DNA of 64,000 nucleotides, from NCBI GenBank assembly GCA_963565915.1, contig OY751489.1:1798001-1862000 (forward strand). The letters run 5' to 3'. Both the position numbers and the translations under genes were made by a program. The DNA comes from Entoloma clypeatum (lineage: Eukaryota > Basidiomycota > Agaricomycetes > Agaricales > Entolomataceae). Below the pieces are notes generated by a model. The model was not told where the DNA came from. It ran no database searches and saw only the letters and a list, made by a program, of their open reading frames with translations. Shown here piece by piece: positions 22,301 to 34,277 of this stretch (position 1 is the stretch's first letter; the number at the start of each line of letters is the position of its first letter).

Positions 22301-23020
22301 TTTGATGCCAACATCTGCTCTAACAAATCCGCCGTCATTGTCACCGACACGGCCGTTCCCTCCCTCGTGTCGGGCCATCAAGCTGTTGCAGCTTGGGAAA
22401 CCTGGCACATGGGGTACTCCATCAACAAAGACTGGGCGGCTGGTGGCCTCGCAGTCTCTGATGACACTGAAACCTTAGCAATAGGACACGGGTTCTCCAA
22501 CCTGGTCACTCTGCTAGGGGGTCTCTCCCAACTGGAAGAAATCCACATCTTCACCGACTCTGTTAACGCCATTCGGCGCGCCACAGACCCGGATCTCCAC
22601 TCCTCACAGGCAACTGCGCTCACTATCATCAGTAACCTGGTTCCTTGGTTTGAGGAACCAGGTCTGAAATCCAAGGTCTTCTTTCACCATGTCCCTGATT
22701 GCTCAGACCATGGCTTTGAACCCCATTGTGCAGTGCACAACTTCGCCTCCTCAATACACATTGAGTGTGGTGAGTCGGCCTCCAGATCCCTCGATTTCAA
22801 TATGAAACAATTCACGAACAACATGCTAAGCGACTGGAACATCCTGTATCAGTCCCCCAAGTATGTTGGCCGTCACTACCAATTCCCGAGGTCGTGCGTC
22901 AGACGCCAAGACCATGCTCGGGCCAAAAGAATGAAACTGTCCCACCTCAACCCCAGACATGCCCACCTTCTCGAGGAACACTCCCACGTGGGACAACTTT
23001 GGGAAATTTATTATGGATAA
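19357..23020 (+). pseudogene. LINE ORF2: endonuclease, reverse transcriptase, RNase H
   Basis: First frame 19357-21786. APE-type endonuclease: VQEPPW (E44), GGDFNCP (about 165-171), SDHCSI (about 232). RT: APGPDHLTW, DLAQYFPSLNH, GVGQGSALSPVLSS and the catalytic SYIDDG near codon 681. A TGA at 21784-21786 (CTLY*SCILPIALYG) interrupts the frame, which then continues to about 22027. A frameshift at an A8 run near 22030 leads to the frame 22019-23020. That frame holds the RNase H (VTDTAVPS, IHIFTDSVNAI). All catalytic residues seen are kept, so two lesions alone inactivate it. Confidence 0.9.
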
Positions 23021-23453
23021 CCCAGGGGCCTTTGCTTTAGGAATCGTCCAACACCCAACACAACCGTTGGTGGTAGTCACATGGTAGTGCACTGGGTACA
23101 AAGGGGTGCAGCCTCCTCTGGCAAGCAAACACAACCAAAGGATAAGAACTGCACAGGCCCCTCTTTGGGGGGTAGGGCGCAGACACCCCCCAGCGCCGCC
23201 ACCGGCCAACCTCACAAGGTTGGAGTGCTCTTGTATCATGCGACCGAATATTCGGGTGTGCATACTAACGCATTTGTTTATAACAGACTTTCCCGTCCTA
23301 GCGCAAGGACTTACCAGCTTGACGGAGCTTTGTGCTGCTTATTCTTCATGTGAACGTAGATCCTCGGATCGATGTAGTTTACTCTATGTCAAGCGGACTG
23401 TACCCCTAGTATACCGCTATACAAATTGTTGACCCAAAAAAAAAAAAAAAAAA
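23021..23453 (+). other. LINE 3' untranslated region and poly-A tail
   Basis: No coding frame in continuation of ORF2. It ends with 18 adenines directly followed by the right target duplication (23454-23468). Confidence 0.85.
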
Positions 23454-23468
23454 GTATTGACGAGCCTC

Positions 23469-24224
23469 ACCTCTAGTAACCTTGCGACAAGTGTTGCATC
23501 ACTATCGCTTCTTCCCTCATTTATATCAATGGTAATCTGTTTAGATAACCCTTCACTAAAGATGTTATCATAGAATGAATAGGGTGTCACAAGCCAAAGA
23601 GGGATCAGAAGGAAGTCTTTGCTGGAGGAGGATGGCCATGCAGGAAGTATCCTGTCAAGGATTATCTGCTTGACCCCCCTTTTGACTTTGGAATCCAATG
23701 CTTCTGGAGACGCCCAACAATGTACTACGAGTGTGTCTGAGTTCATGTTGTTCCATCTAGTAAAATATGCGTGTTTCATACCTTCCCACTTTGGTCCTTT
23801 CAAAGCATCAGTTTTTTCTCCCTTCAATAGCCAGTTTGTTTCCTCCTGTCTGCACCACTTTGATCCATGCGGTTCAGCTGCGAATTTGGGATGCAAACGA
23901 TCAAGTTCTTCTTCAGGTGTCAACGGAGACAAGTCATCGATTGAAACAAGAGGGCCGAAGCTGTCATGAACATCGTTGACCGAATATGGGAGAGTTTCTT
24001 CATTGCCCTTGGGACACTTTGCGATGATATCAAGATTGATACTTAATTTTTGACATTGCAGTTGGTTGGCCATTATCAGTGGAAGAGGCAAGAACATTGA
24101 AAGAGATGGGTAAAGATGACATGTTGCCGATTTTGATGAAACTACTGGAATCAAACCCAGTGTACTGACGACAGGCACATATCATCCGATTGGCATCAAT
24201 GTTCAAAAAATGTGGCCTTCTCAT
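23469..24224 (-). pseudogene. Unknown multi-exon gene, upstream part (split by the LINE)
   Basis: A minus-strand open stretch, with likely starts at 24178 or at an internal ATG near 24073 (MANQLQCQKLS). It encodes a well-ordered protein, for example PEEELDRLHPKFAAEPHGSK, WLLKGEKTDALKGPKWEGMK and WPVT-like LVTPYSFYDNIFSEGLS. The frame runs to EVRLV at the LINE junction, after which the downstream part follows at 17750. I cannot name the family. It shows no decay before the insertion point, suggesting the LINE was what broke the gene. Confidence 0.55.
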
Positions 24225-25278
24225 GGGTTAGGATCCGCCTGGCATCAGGGTTCAACATGGCCGCTCGAGGTCATGGTGTATAGTGAGTTATTCTACCAAT
24301 AGCCATTGAATGATCTGTTACGTGGGTAGGCGATCTGTTCCAAGGACTCAGTTTGACAACGGTGTGATGAGAAAATAATGCACCAAAACAATGAAGTGGC
24401 CGCACCATCGACACAGAATCCAAAGGACCCAGACGTTATGGACAACCCAATAAAAAGCGGTGGTTAATCCATAAACCCTAGACGATACCAAATTCAATCT
24501 GTGCTGGGTATCCATGTCTCCCTTTAATTCTGTCTGAGCTGAAAGAAGCATCAGCGGCCCCGGCAATGATAGTGAGATGAAGGGAAAAAACACGCACCTG
24601 GGCCAGACATGGGCCGTTCACTCGCTGCTGTGCCCCAATCCCCCCTTGATGGACCATCCCATCCCAGTTGAGGTGTTGGTCAAGCTCAAGCTCAAGACCT
24701 ATTGTCCAGACGAGCGAGTACAATAGAACGGGGTGTGCGTAGCAATCATTTCGTAACAACTCATTCATCTTGTAACAACTCTTCAATGGGCTTTTTATTA
24801 TCAGGCTCATATTATAATCTATACTATCACTATGCTAGGAGCAGTGGGAAAGAACCTATGAGGAGCGTTGGTGGTGGAACGGAAGCAAGAGGAAAGGCGT
24901 GAGAAATCACTGAACCAGTGCCGATACCCATGGCTGCCGGACCGTCGGAGGAAACACGGGATTACAATGTTGTGTTGCGAAGCACGGGTCTAAATGCTCG
25001 TACTTATTACATTCAGTCCCATCAAGTCTCAAAATGAGTTCAGATACCAAAATCTGTTTTCGGCCTCCAAGCGCAAATTTATCCCTATAATTGTCAGACT
25101 ACTACAGCAAATGTCTCGGCATGCAAGTACAATCAGATTCTGTGTCACTAGTCTTGTGTAAATAAAATCATGAGTGGAGAGAACGGGCAGGTATGGGAAG
25201 CTCCAATGCATTACATCCAGGTCCAGTTGCATTATCCTGCAACGAAGATGCTTGTGAACCTGTGGAAGAAACCCTCTT
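24225..25278. other. No recognised gene; contains a dispersed repeat copy
   Basis: Short frames only. About 24767-24960 matches 34024-34250 (CTCATATTATAATCTATA, then GGTGGAACGGAAGCAAGAGG) and, inverted, 35755-35880. An 110-codon minus ORF at 24478-24810 has no motif I recognise. Confidence 0.4.
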
Positions 25279-27823
25279 TCACACTGCCACCTCATTGGAA
25301 CGGCTGTAAAGTTTGTAAACTTCGACAAGACCTCTCCTCAACTGCGGCCCAAATTGGCCATTCATGGCATCCACCACATCATCGGGGAGCCAACTGGGTA
25401 GTGCACATGGTGTAATCATGTTGTGAAAGCCTTTTATGACAAATGGCTTCTCGTCGTTCTTGGTGAAGAACAAGACCAGATTATAACATACTGGACAGCA
25501 ACACTTCGAAATTCCAACAACTTGCCTGTACTCCTGCTCATATGAATCAGAATCTGACACTGATAGGGGCTGATACATATTGCCTTTAATTGCTCCATGA
25601 GGTCTGTATATGATGCATCCAAGTCTTTTGGTGGCTTGAGAAGACTGACAAGGTAGGCCTCGCAATGTAGCCTGGCCTCAACTTTGGTTGTGTTCAAAAT
25701 ATTGAGTGCAGCGAAGAATGCAGCATTTTCCAAACAGACGTTGATTCTGTCTTCCAAAGAATGGATCAGTGTATCTTCTTCTTCAAGGGTCAGCCTGACT
25801 GTCTGCTTTGCGCTGATTTTGGATAAGACCCCGGTTTGCACATTCAGCTTCATGAATTTGGTGATGATTGTCTTTATCTCGGGGACGTTCTCCTTCCAGC
25901 CAGGAAGGCCAGAGTAAACATCCACTCCCAATGCATCTGCGCACCCCTCCAAACTGGACCAGTTGTAGGTATTGACGGTGTCCTTGAATTTCTTGATAGC
26001 GGTGAGGGCTGCAGCAGATGGTGTTATTGCCGCGACCAGAAAAGGGGTGAGGTCGGTATTCATTATGTAATCTCCCTGTGTAAAGATGGGGAATGCTTTA
26101 TGCCTGAACAATTCCTCCAATGGAAGCAAGTCGAATTCTGTATCCGGTGGGATCAAATATTTGATGGAGATGGATTTGTTGCCGAATGATTTGTTGGTGA
26201 CATGGCCAACAAGGACCTCGACAGCATTGAAATGGTGGACCATCAGCGCTAACCAGGCCACATATGACTTCCACAGGGACTGAGGGGCATCCTCATGGAT
26301 CCTCTTGAGGTCATCATCCTCCTCAGTCACTTCCCCTTTCTTCTCATTCACTGCCTTTCCCTTGCCCTCGATCCCAGCCTCTGTGGACACCACCTGACGA
26401 TGATGGTCATCAAGTATTGGCATGAGCATTTGAAAATGCTGTGAGATTGCAGAGCCCTTGACTATCCGCTGAAGGGCATATCCATAGGCCGTAGCTCTGG
26501 CCAAGTGTATTTTGAAATATTCGGAACCCAACTTTGATTCCTTGCGCAATTTTGAGAGCTTGGCAATAGCTTCCTTGTAGCAAGCAAGTAACTCGCACAG
26601 AAGTCAATGGAATTCTATGTATGTGTCTTTGTTGTAGAGGAGAGGGACATCAACCTGGACGTCAGGCTTGCTTTTTACCCGCATCTTCGCAGCCTGCTCC
26701 TTTAGCTTTGGAATGTTGGATTCCGGATTAAGCCTCTTGATTGACTGGAATAGTAACAAGTCATTCTCTTCCTGACCCCTGGTGCATGCCTGGGAAGATG
26801 CCTGGAACTCAATGGTGGATTCTGGGGTGCTTTCCTGAGAAGACACCTGAGACTCAACAGAGGATTCTAGAGTTTTGAGGAGAGAAGAGAGCATATGAAA
26901 GTACGGCGCTGAAAGTTCTGCTGTTAATTGACGATTTATCTTCTTGTGACAGGCAGAGACGACATAGGCAAGCAGGTCGCCCGCAGGTGTCTCCTGCATG
27001 AGGAGTTCTGCCAAAATCCAGGAGTGCATACCAAGTGTTGTCACTTCCCTGTTGAGTATTAGTATGTACAGTGGCAATGTTATTGCAATGTACCCACTGA
27101 CCTCCATTCCTGGATATAGTCATGCAACAGGACGCTCTTCTTCTTCAACAGCTCCTCCTCCTCCTCCTCCAACAGCTCCCCTTTCTCTTTCTTCTTCAGG
27201 TCCTCCCACTCAGCTGATTTGAAGCCAGCTGGAATCTCTGATTCGACGATGATGGGAATGGCATTTGACACAGAAACTTGGGTATGCGGATTGCAGCCAA
27301 CTAGGATCTTCAACACAATCTCGCTGATAAATTTGAATGCGCGGAAGGACACGTTGGGTGGACTGAATGATGGGTCATGAGGCAACCTGGAAGCATTGAA
27401 GTGATTGTCAATAGGAGTGTGGTCAGAGTGACTGTCGATAGGCTTCTGTGACACTGCAAGAATTTTGAGTGGTGAGTAGTACGCTTTGTTGGCTACGACT
27501 GCAACAACGTCGTTTTCCAGGACAAGGATTGTCCCAAGCGCTTGAAGGATTTTTAGTTCACCCTGAAAAGAAGGGTATCTTGGTTTTGGATCTTGCTGAG
27601 CATCGACTATCAGAGACCGCTTTTGTAACCGGCTCAGTAATGTAGTGATGGTGTGGAAAGCACGGATGTTGGCCCGTGTTAGGTGGCCATCAGCCTCGCC
27701 TGGGAATGAAGTGTCGGTGTGTGAGGCACTGGCCTCCAAATTGATGGACCCTGGATCCGACCCAGAGTCGCTGGATGGGTCGCTGGGGACGCCTCTCTTG
27801 GGACGAAGGAACTTCCTAAACAT
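25279..27823 (-). pseudogene. OTT_1508-like nucleic-acid deaminase homologue, one in-frame TGA
   Basis: ATG at 27823 (MFRKFLRPKRG). Exon 1 ends at 27102; intron 27049-27101 is GT-AG. The frame continues to a TGA at 26604-26606 (H*LLCELL, expected CGA), then on to about 25590. A GC-AG intron or a small frameshift then leads to the last exon (25279-25570). The C-terminal part carries LHCEAYLVSLL (a H-C-E zinc and proton-shuttle motif) and, about 45 residues later, ISKCCCPVCYNL, the P-C-x2-C equivalent. This pattern, with a long helical N-terminus, is typical of fungal OTT_1508-type deaminases of the AID/APOBEC-like fold. Their substrate is not established. If the TGA is real the gene is dead; otherwise it is nearly intact. 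Confidence 0.6.
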
Positions 27824-27922
27824 TGGGGCTATTGGGGGTTGGGGATTGGTTCAAAGTTAGAAGATGAATCGATGAACACAGCAGTTAGTCTTGACTTACA
27901 CATACCGCGAACAAGCAAATCT

Positions 27923-27930
27923 GATCAGCC
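27923..27930 (+). repeat. 8-bp target duplication of hAT element 1 (left)
   Basis: GATCAGCC here and again at 33929-33936. Confidence 0.95.
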
Positions 27931-28264
27931 TAGTGTTGCCGCGGTTCCGACTCCAGTCGGAGCCGAAACTGCACTGCACAGAGCCGAAACTGGGCCGAAC
28001 CGTGATGTTCCGAAGCCATGACTTCCAAAGCCGCGGTTGTAAGTGGTTTCGGTTCGGCTGCCGGCTTGAGCCGGTGCCTTGTAAACACAACAAACACAAA
28101 TTCAAACAAAACACTCGCACGTCTCTGAGACTTCTTTCTGCAAGCAAGCAATATGATTCAAGTGTAAATATGTCATATAAAATGACCTAAGCGTGACGAT
28201 AATGATGTATGTAGGTAGGGCGGGGGAGGGATTCTTATCAAAATAAAACAATAGTAAAAAAATG

Positions 28265-30924
28265 TCAGTTGCGAGCCCACGTTTGATGATCTACCATGCA
28301 CTCCTCATGCCACTGTTTCTCTTCCTTCGTTTCAAAGACAATTGCAAGGTGGTCTGCAGGCAGCCACACCTCAATTCCTGTCCAAGTTGAACTTGCACCG
28401 ACGGGATCGATGATTTTGACGAGAGCTGCTTCCTCAGAGCCACGGCGACTATGACAAATTCGAAGAGCAAACCTACCCTGATGATCCCCCTTGAGAATGA
28501 CAAGCAGAGCATCAGTCTGCTTCACATTCGGATGGATGATAGAAACCCAATCTGGGTCCAAAATGTGCATCCTTCAATTCGCTGTGTAAATAATTTTCAG
28601 CTGTCCATCACGCATGGTGCTGAAAACATAGACCCGCGACAGGTTGAACTGGCCACCAGTAACCTTCACCTGTACTTTGACGCCCAAGAAACGTGGATCA
28701 AGAAGATCATGATCGGGAGTGGGCACGGATGTGGAGGGTGTTGTGGGGCGGGAGTAGCGACCTGGAGTCCGCGATGATGGATCCCAAGCTGGGGTGGACG
28801 ATGAGCCTCAGCATGGGGGTGCTCGCGATTAAGATGGGTGGGGGGGGGGCCGGGCGTGGGGAAGTGGGTCACGGAAAAGTGGGTCAAAGAGGTGACTTTG
28901 TGGGTACTGGAACTCGAATAGCTCTTGCTTGGTGCTGAAAGCAAGGATCATTAATTAGCATCAGAGGATGAATGTATATTGGATGGAACTCATACTCAAA
29001 TTCAACCACGTCATCATAATTGAAGATCACCTTCGGGAACGGCGCATTTGGATCATAGTTCATGAAATGGACTTCAATCCTGAGGCCGCTCACTGTATCT
29101 TGATTGGGCAGAACATTCTCAACGACCGCGGGCTGGCCTTTACGCTGGTGTCCACGCTTGATAACCATGACCTTGACCCCCTGCCAAGGGACTTGATGCT
29201 GCTCCTTCAACACCGCTGAAAGTGCCAAATCATCCGAAGAGGGCAGCGACACAGCGTGCAGCATGGGCGGTTCTGTGATTGAGGCACTCTTTTTGTGAAC
29301 GACAAATGACTAAGAAAGAAGTTAGAAGATGAATGTTTCTTCCCTGAAAAGAAGTGCTGTACCTCCATAGCAGGACGGGTGTCATCACCACCTTTTTCAA
29401 GGATCCAGATGTCAATGTAGTCTACCCGCTCTACAAATCCCATTTGGCCTCTATGCACGCCTCCGGCAACTCTGACAAAATCGCCAATACTGATGGATTT
29501 GCAGACATGGTACCATGGAAGTTTCAAAACTTCACCCCCCATTTCAGCAACTTCGACCTCAACAAAGTCTGGTTGAGCAAGTTTGACCTGGCCGAATTCC
29601 CCGTTGTGCGAACCTTCAACAATTTTGACCGACTCTCCAGGAAAGAACACCCATTCAAGCGGGGTGGGAAACTCCTCGCCCATCAGGCATTGGATCCCCG
29701 GGTGCAGGCTGAGGAGGAAAAGGGCATGCAATTCAGTGGAGATGGAGACAGCCTCAGACGACATGGAATACATGTCGAAGTCTTTTATCAGCAGGCCGTG
29801 TTCGAAAGTGCACCCATCGAAAAAGAAAGTATCATTCCCTTTCGGAGTCGGTGGGATGCCGAAGATCTTTTCAATGACGGAGGGATTGAAAAGAGCCTGG
29901 GGAGGAGGAGGAGTGGAGCATGGCCGCTTGCCCCGTTTTCTTGATGAGAGAGGGGTCAAAAGCTGGAGGCGAGGCACTAGGTTGTACGCCACCCCATGGC
30001 ATTAACTTGTTGACGTACCCAAGGTCACCTTTGTAGGCACCTCTTAAGACCCGCACCCACTATCCGATCCTGAGCCTTAGTTCCCAATCCTGAGAAAGAC
30101 GGAGTGTTGCTGGTCAATCTTCCAGTGGGATGAACTTGACGATAGGCGTTGCTAACTGGTCTTGTGAAACCAACAGGTTTCCTCTCTTCATGACCCCGGG
30201 GATGTGGCGCAGGAAGCTACGGAGGTTTGGGTTCATGTCGGCCTCAATGAAAACCGACCCTTGGAGAGGTCCACGGGTATAGGCCGCTGATAGAACGTCT
30301 GGCGTCGCCCTGTCCTTGACTAGCTGGAAGAGCGTGTAGACAACTTCTTCTTCAAATCCAGGCTGGAATATCCTTGAGACTTACCACAAACGAGAAGAAT
30401 GGAGACTTACCCAGCATCGGAGCTGCCAAATAGGTTTGTCTGACGTTCGAAGTTGACAGAGTAGATTGTGTGGTAAAATTCCGCCAGATGACTTGTCGTC
30501 ATATGCAGTCATGGGGCGTTGGCGCCGCGCCCTGGTGGCGCGGTAGCACGCACGTTCGTGGACTGCGTCCCAATCAATATCATCCTCCGGCTCATCCTGT
30601 GGCTCATCCAGTCCGCCGGCCTGGTAATCCTTCCACCACCGAATACCCTCAGGGTGATTATCCTCCTGGTCATTGATAAAACCTAGAGCTACCTCAGAAG
30701 TGGATCAAAATAAGAGACGGGTCGCTTACCATCCTCCTCCTCCTCCTCATCATCATCATCATCAGCATCATCGACTTGAGCCTTGAGATCCACAAAGGGA
30801 TTATGAGCTTCCGTGATCTGTTTAACGAACTGTAAGCCCCCCGCGTGTTGCATGAGCAAGAAGACAGACATACCCGGCGACGACTCATCCTGTTGGTGGG
30901 TTCAATTGACGACCTATGGGACAT
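28265..30924 (-). pseudogene. SPT5-like elongation factor gene, copy 2, inside hAT element 1
   Basis: Near-complete SPT5 layout. Start MSHRSSIEPTNRMSRR (30924), spliced to an acidic tail FVDLKAQVDDADDDDDEEEE (about 30725-30790). The NGN domain follows, GFEEEVVYTLFQLVKD and GSVFIEADMNPNLRSFL (about 30200-30360). Then come five KOW motifs: WVRVLRGAYKGDLGYV, GESVKIVEGSHNGEFGQV, GDFVRVAGGVHRGQMGFV, GVKVMVIKRGHQRKGQPAVV and ALLVILKGDHQGRFALRI (28265-30056). A Ser/Thr/Pro-rich segment before the last KOW (about 28650-28800) recalls the SPT5 CTD. Several short introns. At least one in-frame TAG (RIG*WVRV) suggests decay, unless spliced out. It is only moderately similar to copy 1, so not a recent duplicate. 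Confidence 0.75.
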
Positions 30925-31301
30925 GATAATTAGCTTTCATGGTACAGTTGATGTTCAAATTGTAGAAAATGAAGAACAGTCCTTGCTCCATGGGCCCCTG
31001 GTTCCCTTGCATCACTCCTTCAGAGCGAGGAGTCCATGGATCTGGCATGCGCGTATCAGACGCTACACGTCAATTTGCCCATGCAGGACGTGCCGCCGAT
31101 GGGTGGGGCTTTATCTTTTCCCCCGCTTCAATTCGAGTACTCATCAGTGCTTATGATTTACTAATTACATGTACTAATAAAACCTATCTTACAGAACTTA
31201 CTGAGAATGAGGAGGTCGGTAGGTGGTGGTGTGAGAGCAAGAAGAAAAAATCACGTGTTGGGGTGTCCAGTTGTTGATACACCACGGGACTCAAAACAAA
31301 A
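30925..31301. other. Divergent intergenic stretch between SPT5-like and hAT transposase genes
   Basis: No gene recognised. It lies between two divergently transcribed genes of hAT element 1 and presumably holds both promoters. Confidence 0.4.
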
Positions 31302-33645
31302 TTGGACGGCGGCTCGGTGGATAGTTCAGGTTCTCGTTCTACGGGGCCACGTGCTCCCTTCAGCCAGACAGCGTTCGTCGAGCACCTTGTCAAGTTCATT
31401 GTCACAGATGATCAAGTGTGGCAAACTCCTTTCTGTTCTTCATATCTGACATACTTTCACTCAGTCAATCTACGTTGTCGAATGCCCTGAATTCCGCAAA
31501 CTTTTACTACTTTTATGTGAGATGCTGGAGGATAAGGACATTCTGCATCGTACAAAGATTCGGCAGGCGATTCTGGAAGCCTGGGCGGCGTCTTTCCGGG
31601 ACCTCAAGGAAGAACTTCAGGTAATACCATCTGTCTTCTTCAGTGCCGTTCGCTGAGTTCGTTGTAGAGTGCATTGGGGCGAATCAGCTTCACGGCCAAT
31701 CTATGGTCCAGCAAAACACGGTACCCTTATCTTGCCGTCACCGCCCATTGGTTCAGACGCGACCAAGAAACGACTCAAATGCGCCTCAACAGTGGCTTGA
31801 TTGCCTTTTATTGTGTGCGGGGATGCCATGATGGTCAGCGCCTGGCTAGAATTGTGATGAATATCCTAGAACAGGCCAGAATCACATCGAAAGTATGTAT
31901 TCTCTATTAAAACAATACACAATCTAATACCGCCTTCCACAGGGTGGCCACTGGACTGTCGATAATGCATCAGTGAATGACACTTTCATGAGAGCCCTCA
32001 AGGACTTGCATGATGACCATGATATTGAGTTTGATGCCCAGGACCAACACATCATGTGTTTCCCCCACATTATCAACATCACAACTGGACATGTTGTCAT
32101 GACTCGATGAACATGGCTTATTCAGATGACCCAGATGATTTTGATCATACTCCTGACTTGCCAGACAGAAGTCGCGATGTCGTTGCTGCCTGCCGCAACA
32201 CTGTACGCGCGGTCCGGGCTTCGGGACAGAGAATTGAGCGCTTTGAGAACACGATCACACTCGGCAATCAGGAGCACTGGTGGGGCCTCAACACTGAAGA
32301 AAAAAGCAAGAATATCAAGATTCTCCAACTCCTCCTCAATGTCCGTTCTCGTTGGGACTCGATACATGCCATGGTCGTTAGATGTCTCTATTTGCGACAG
32401 GAAAGCTTTTCTTTGTCTCACGTCTTTTGCACTTCTCATCTTGACCTACAGCCCGTCGAAACCTTCCTAACCAATCCTCTCAATAGAGATATTGCTCACC
32501 TCAAGTTGACTGAACGAGAGTGGGACAATTTGGAAGACTTTGCCTCAGTCCTCACAGTAAGGTTTCACGATCATTAATTACTACATATCTTGACTGGTTT
32601 AAATAGATTCCACATGTCGTGCAGCAAAACATGTGCACAGAAAAGCTGCCAACGCTTTCGTCAAGCATATGCAACTTCGAAATGTTTATGACGGCATGGG
32701 AGACACTTGGTGAACGCCACCCGCATCTGAAGAAGTATACTGATATTGGGCTGAAATGGGTGACAAAATACTATCGGCATATGGATCAAAGTAAGGCGTA
32801 CGTGATCGCAATGTGTTAGTATTTTTTGCCTTTTCGATACTTCAGGCTGACCATGTTATTAGTCCTCAATCCCTCAATCCGTAGACGCTGGATAGAGGAG
32901 CATTGGGAGACAAATTATATTGACCAAGCAACAGACACAATAAAAGATACTGTACATTCTATCATGACAGAATATCCCCTCCCCTACTAACTACACTGCA
33001 TTGTAAGATGGGCGAATATCGTCAGCATGGGGAGCTGTTGCATGCTTCAGATAGCTTTGGCCCTGGATCTAGCTGCCGTGCTACAGGCAGCATGGATGTT
33101 TGGAGAACGGCTTCAAAATATGGGCTTCAAGACATGTTACGGTTCGACACGGGAGCATGGGCACGGGCTTCACCTTCGACAGTCAACGAGGAGTATGACT
33201 TATACCTTAGAGATATTTCGCCACCAGGAACTGACATCGTGAATTTTTGGGATGTACGTGCCTTCTTGATCAAAACTCACATCATACTAACTACTGCATC
33301 CAGATGGAGGGAAAGCAAGACCCACGCTGGTACCCCACGTTGTATGCCATGGCTCTCGACTATCTCCCAATCCAGGCATCCGCCATTCCTTGTGAGCGTA
33401 TATTTTCATCAGCTAGTGAGACGGACACGAAGTACCGGAACCAAATCCATCCAATCCTGATGGAGGCCCTTCAAATCCTGAAGTTTTTGTTGAAGCGGCA
33501 GAGGTTGGACTTCACGCAGGGGCCAGAAACACTGGAGGATGACATGTCATTGCCACCAAGAGACACTCGCGATCATCTCGCATCTATGTTGTCTCAAGGC
33601 ATTTTGGGTGACGAACTTAGACAAATTGTGGCTCATGATGCATAA
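31302..33645 (+). pseudogene. hAT transposase, decayed
   Basis: Exon pieces in hAT order: FSQTAFVEHLVKFIVTDDQ, spliced (about 31411-31468) to IYVVECPEFRKLLLLLCEML and a helical stretch; FTANLWSSKTRYPYLAVTAH (about 31688-31745); HWTVDNASVNDTFM (31950-31990) with the second catalytic Asp; CFPHIIN; a long helical insertion region; and the C-terminal dimerisation domain (RWYPTLYAMALDYLPIQASA, CERIFSSASETDT, 33325-33480), stop at 33645. The first catalytic Asp of the T-x-D-x-W motif reads Asn (TANLW), and an in-frame TGA at 32107 follows VVMTR. The element is therefore no longer autonomous. The start codon is uncertain. Confidence 0.8.
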
Positions 33646-33928
33646 AAATATATTGTATCTCGTATGACTGAATAATTATGCTTTTTATACACTTAAAGAA
33701 AGTAATGAGAACATCAAGCAGCCGATAAAATGATAAATATATTATTATATAATGACATGCACTGTTTTGGCAATCGATTGATCGGTTCCACGACTCGGGA
33801 CCGGCTTGCTCCGGCTGCTGAGCCAAACGGAGCCAAATAAATCGGTTCGGTTGACAAGCCGAGTTGAATATGTGCCAAGCCGTGGCTTTGTGAGTCACGG
33901 TGCGGCTAGCCGAGTTGCGGCAACACTA

Positions 33929-34277
33929 GATCAGCCTGAGCAATCTAGGGCCAGTTCTGTCAGGCACCCGAAAAAGAGTTCATCAGCATCGTCCAGATGA
34001 GTGAGTACAATGATAGAGCATGTTCATCTTGTAACGATTTGTTCAATACACTTTTATTATTATTTGAGGGGCTCATATTATAATCTATATGCTAGGAGCA
34101 ATGAGAGAGGACTTACGAGGAGCAATTGTGGTGGAACAGAAGCAAGAGGAAAGGCATGAGAAATCACTGGACCAGTGCCAATACCCATGGCTGGCGGGCC
34201 GTGTTGGCGAACTCTGAATCCGCCACACACAATTCAAGACGCATATTTTTCCTGCCTATTTTTCCCGCCCTTCCCGG
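33929..34277. other. Flank of hAT element 1; dispersed repeat copy
   Basis: It begins with the right GATCAGCC duplication. About 34024-34250 matches 24767-24960, and 34117-34241 matches 35755-35880 in reverse. No gene seen. Confidence 0.5.

Larger units (their letters stand above)
17766..23453 (+). mobile_element. Tad-like non-LTR retrotransposon (LINE), 5.7 kb
   Basis: Bounded by a perfect 15-bp duplication and ending in an 18-base poly-A (23436-23453), the hallmarks of target-primed reverse transcription. It contains ORF1 with gag-like zinc fingers and ORF2 with endonuclease, reverse transcriptase and RNase H, the arrangement of fungal Tad elements. The ORF1 frame is open back through the 5' junction, and its first internal ATG is at 17967, so the 5' end is probably truncated. 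It is inserted antisense in an unknown minus-strand gene. Confidence 0.9.
27931..33928. mobile_element. hAT element 1, 5998 bp, carrying an SPT5-like gene
   Basis: Ends are TAGTGTTGCCGC and its exact reverse complement (12 bp), flanked by the 8-bp duplication GATCAGCC, both typical of hAT. Subterminal regions at both ends are full of short GGTTCGG/CCGGCTT motifs. Inside are an SPT5-like gene (minus, 28265-30924) and a decayed hAT transposase gene (plus, about 31302-33645). The insertion point lies just upstream of the deaminase gene, probably in its 5' untranslated exon: a likely leader intron (27840-27903) separates the two. Confidence 0.9.

Noticed and set aside
23436..23453. Poly-A run as a possible sequencing or assembly artefact
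   Set aside because: It is followed directly by the exact 15-bp duplication, so it is a genuine LINE tail.
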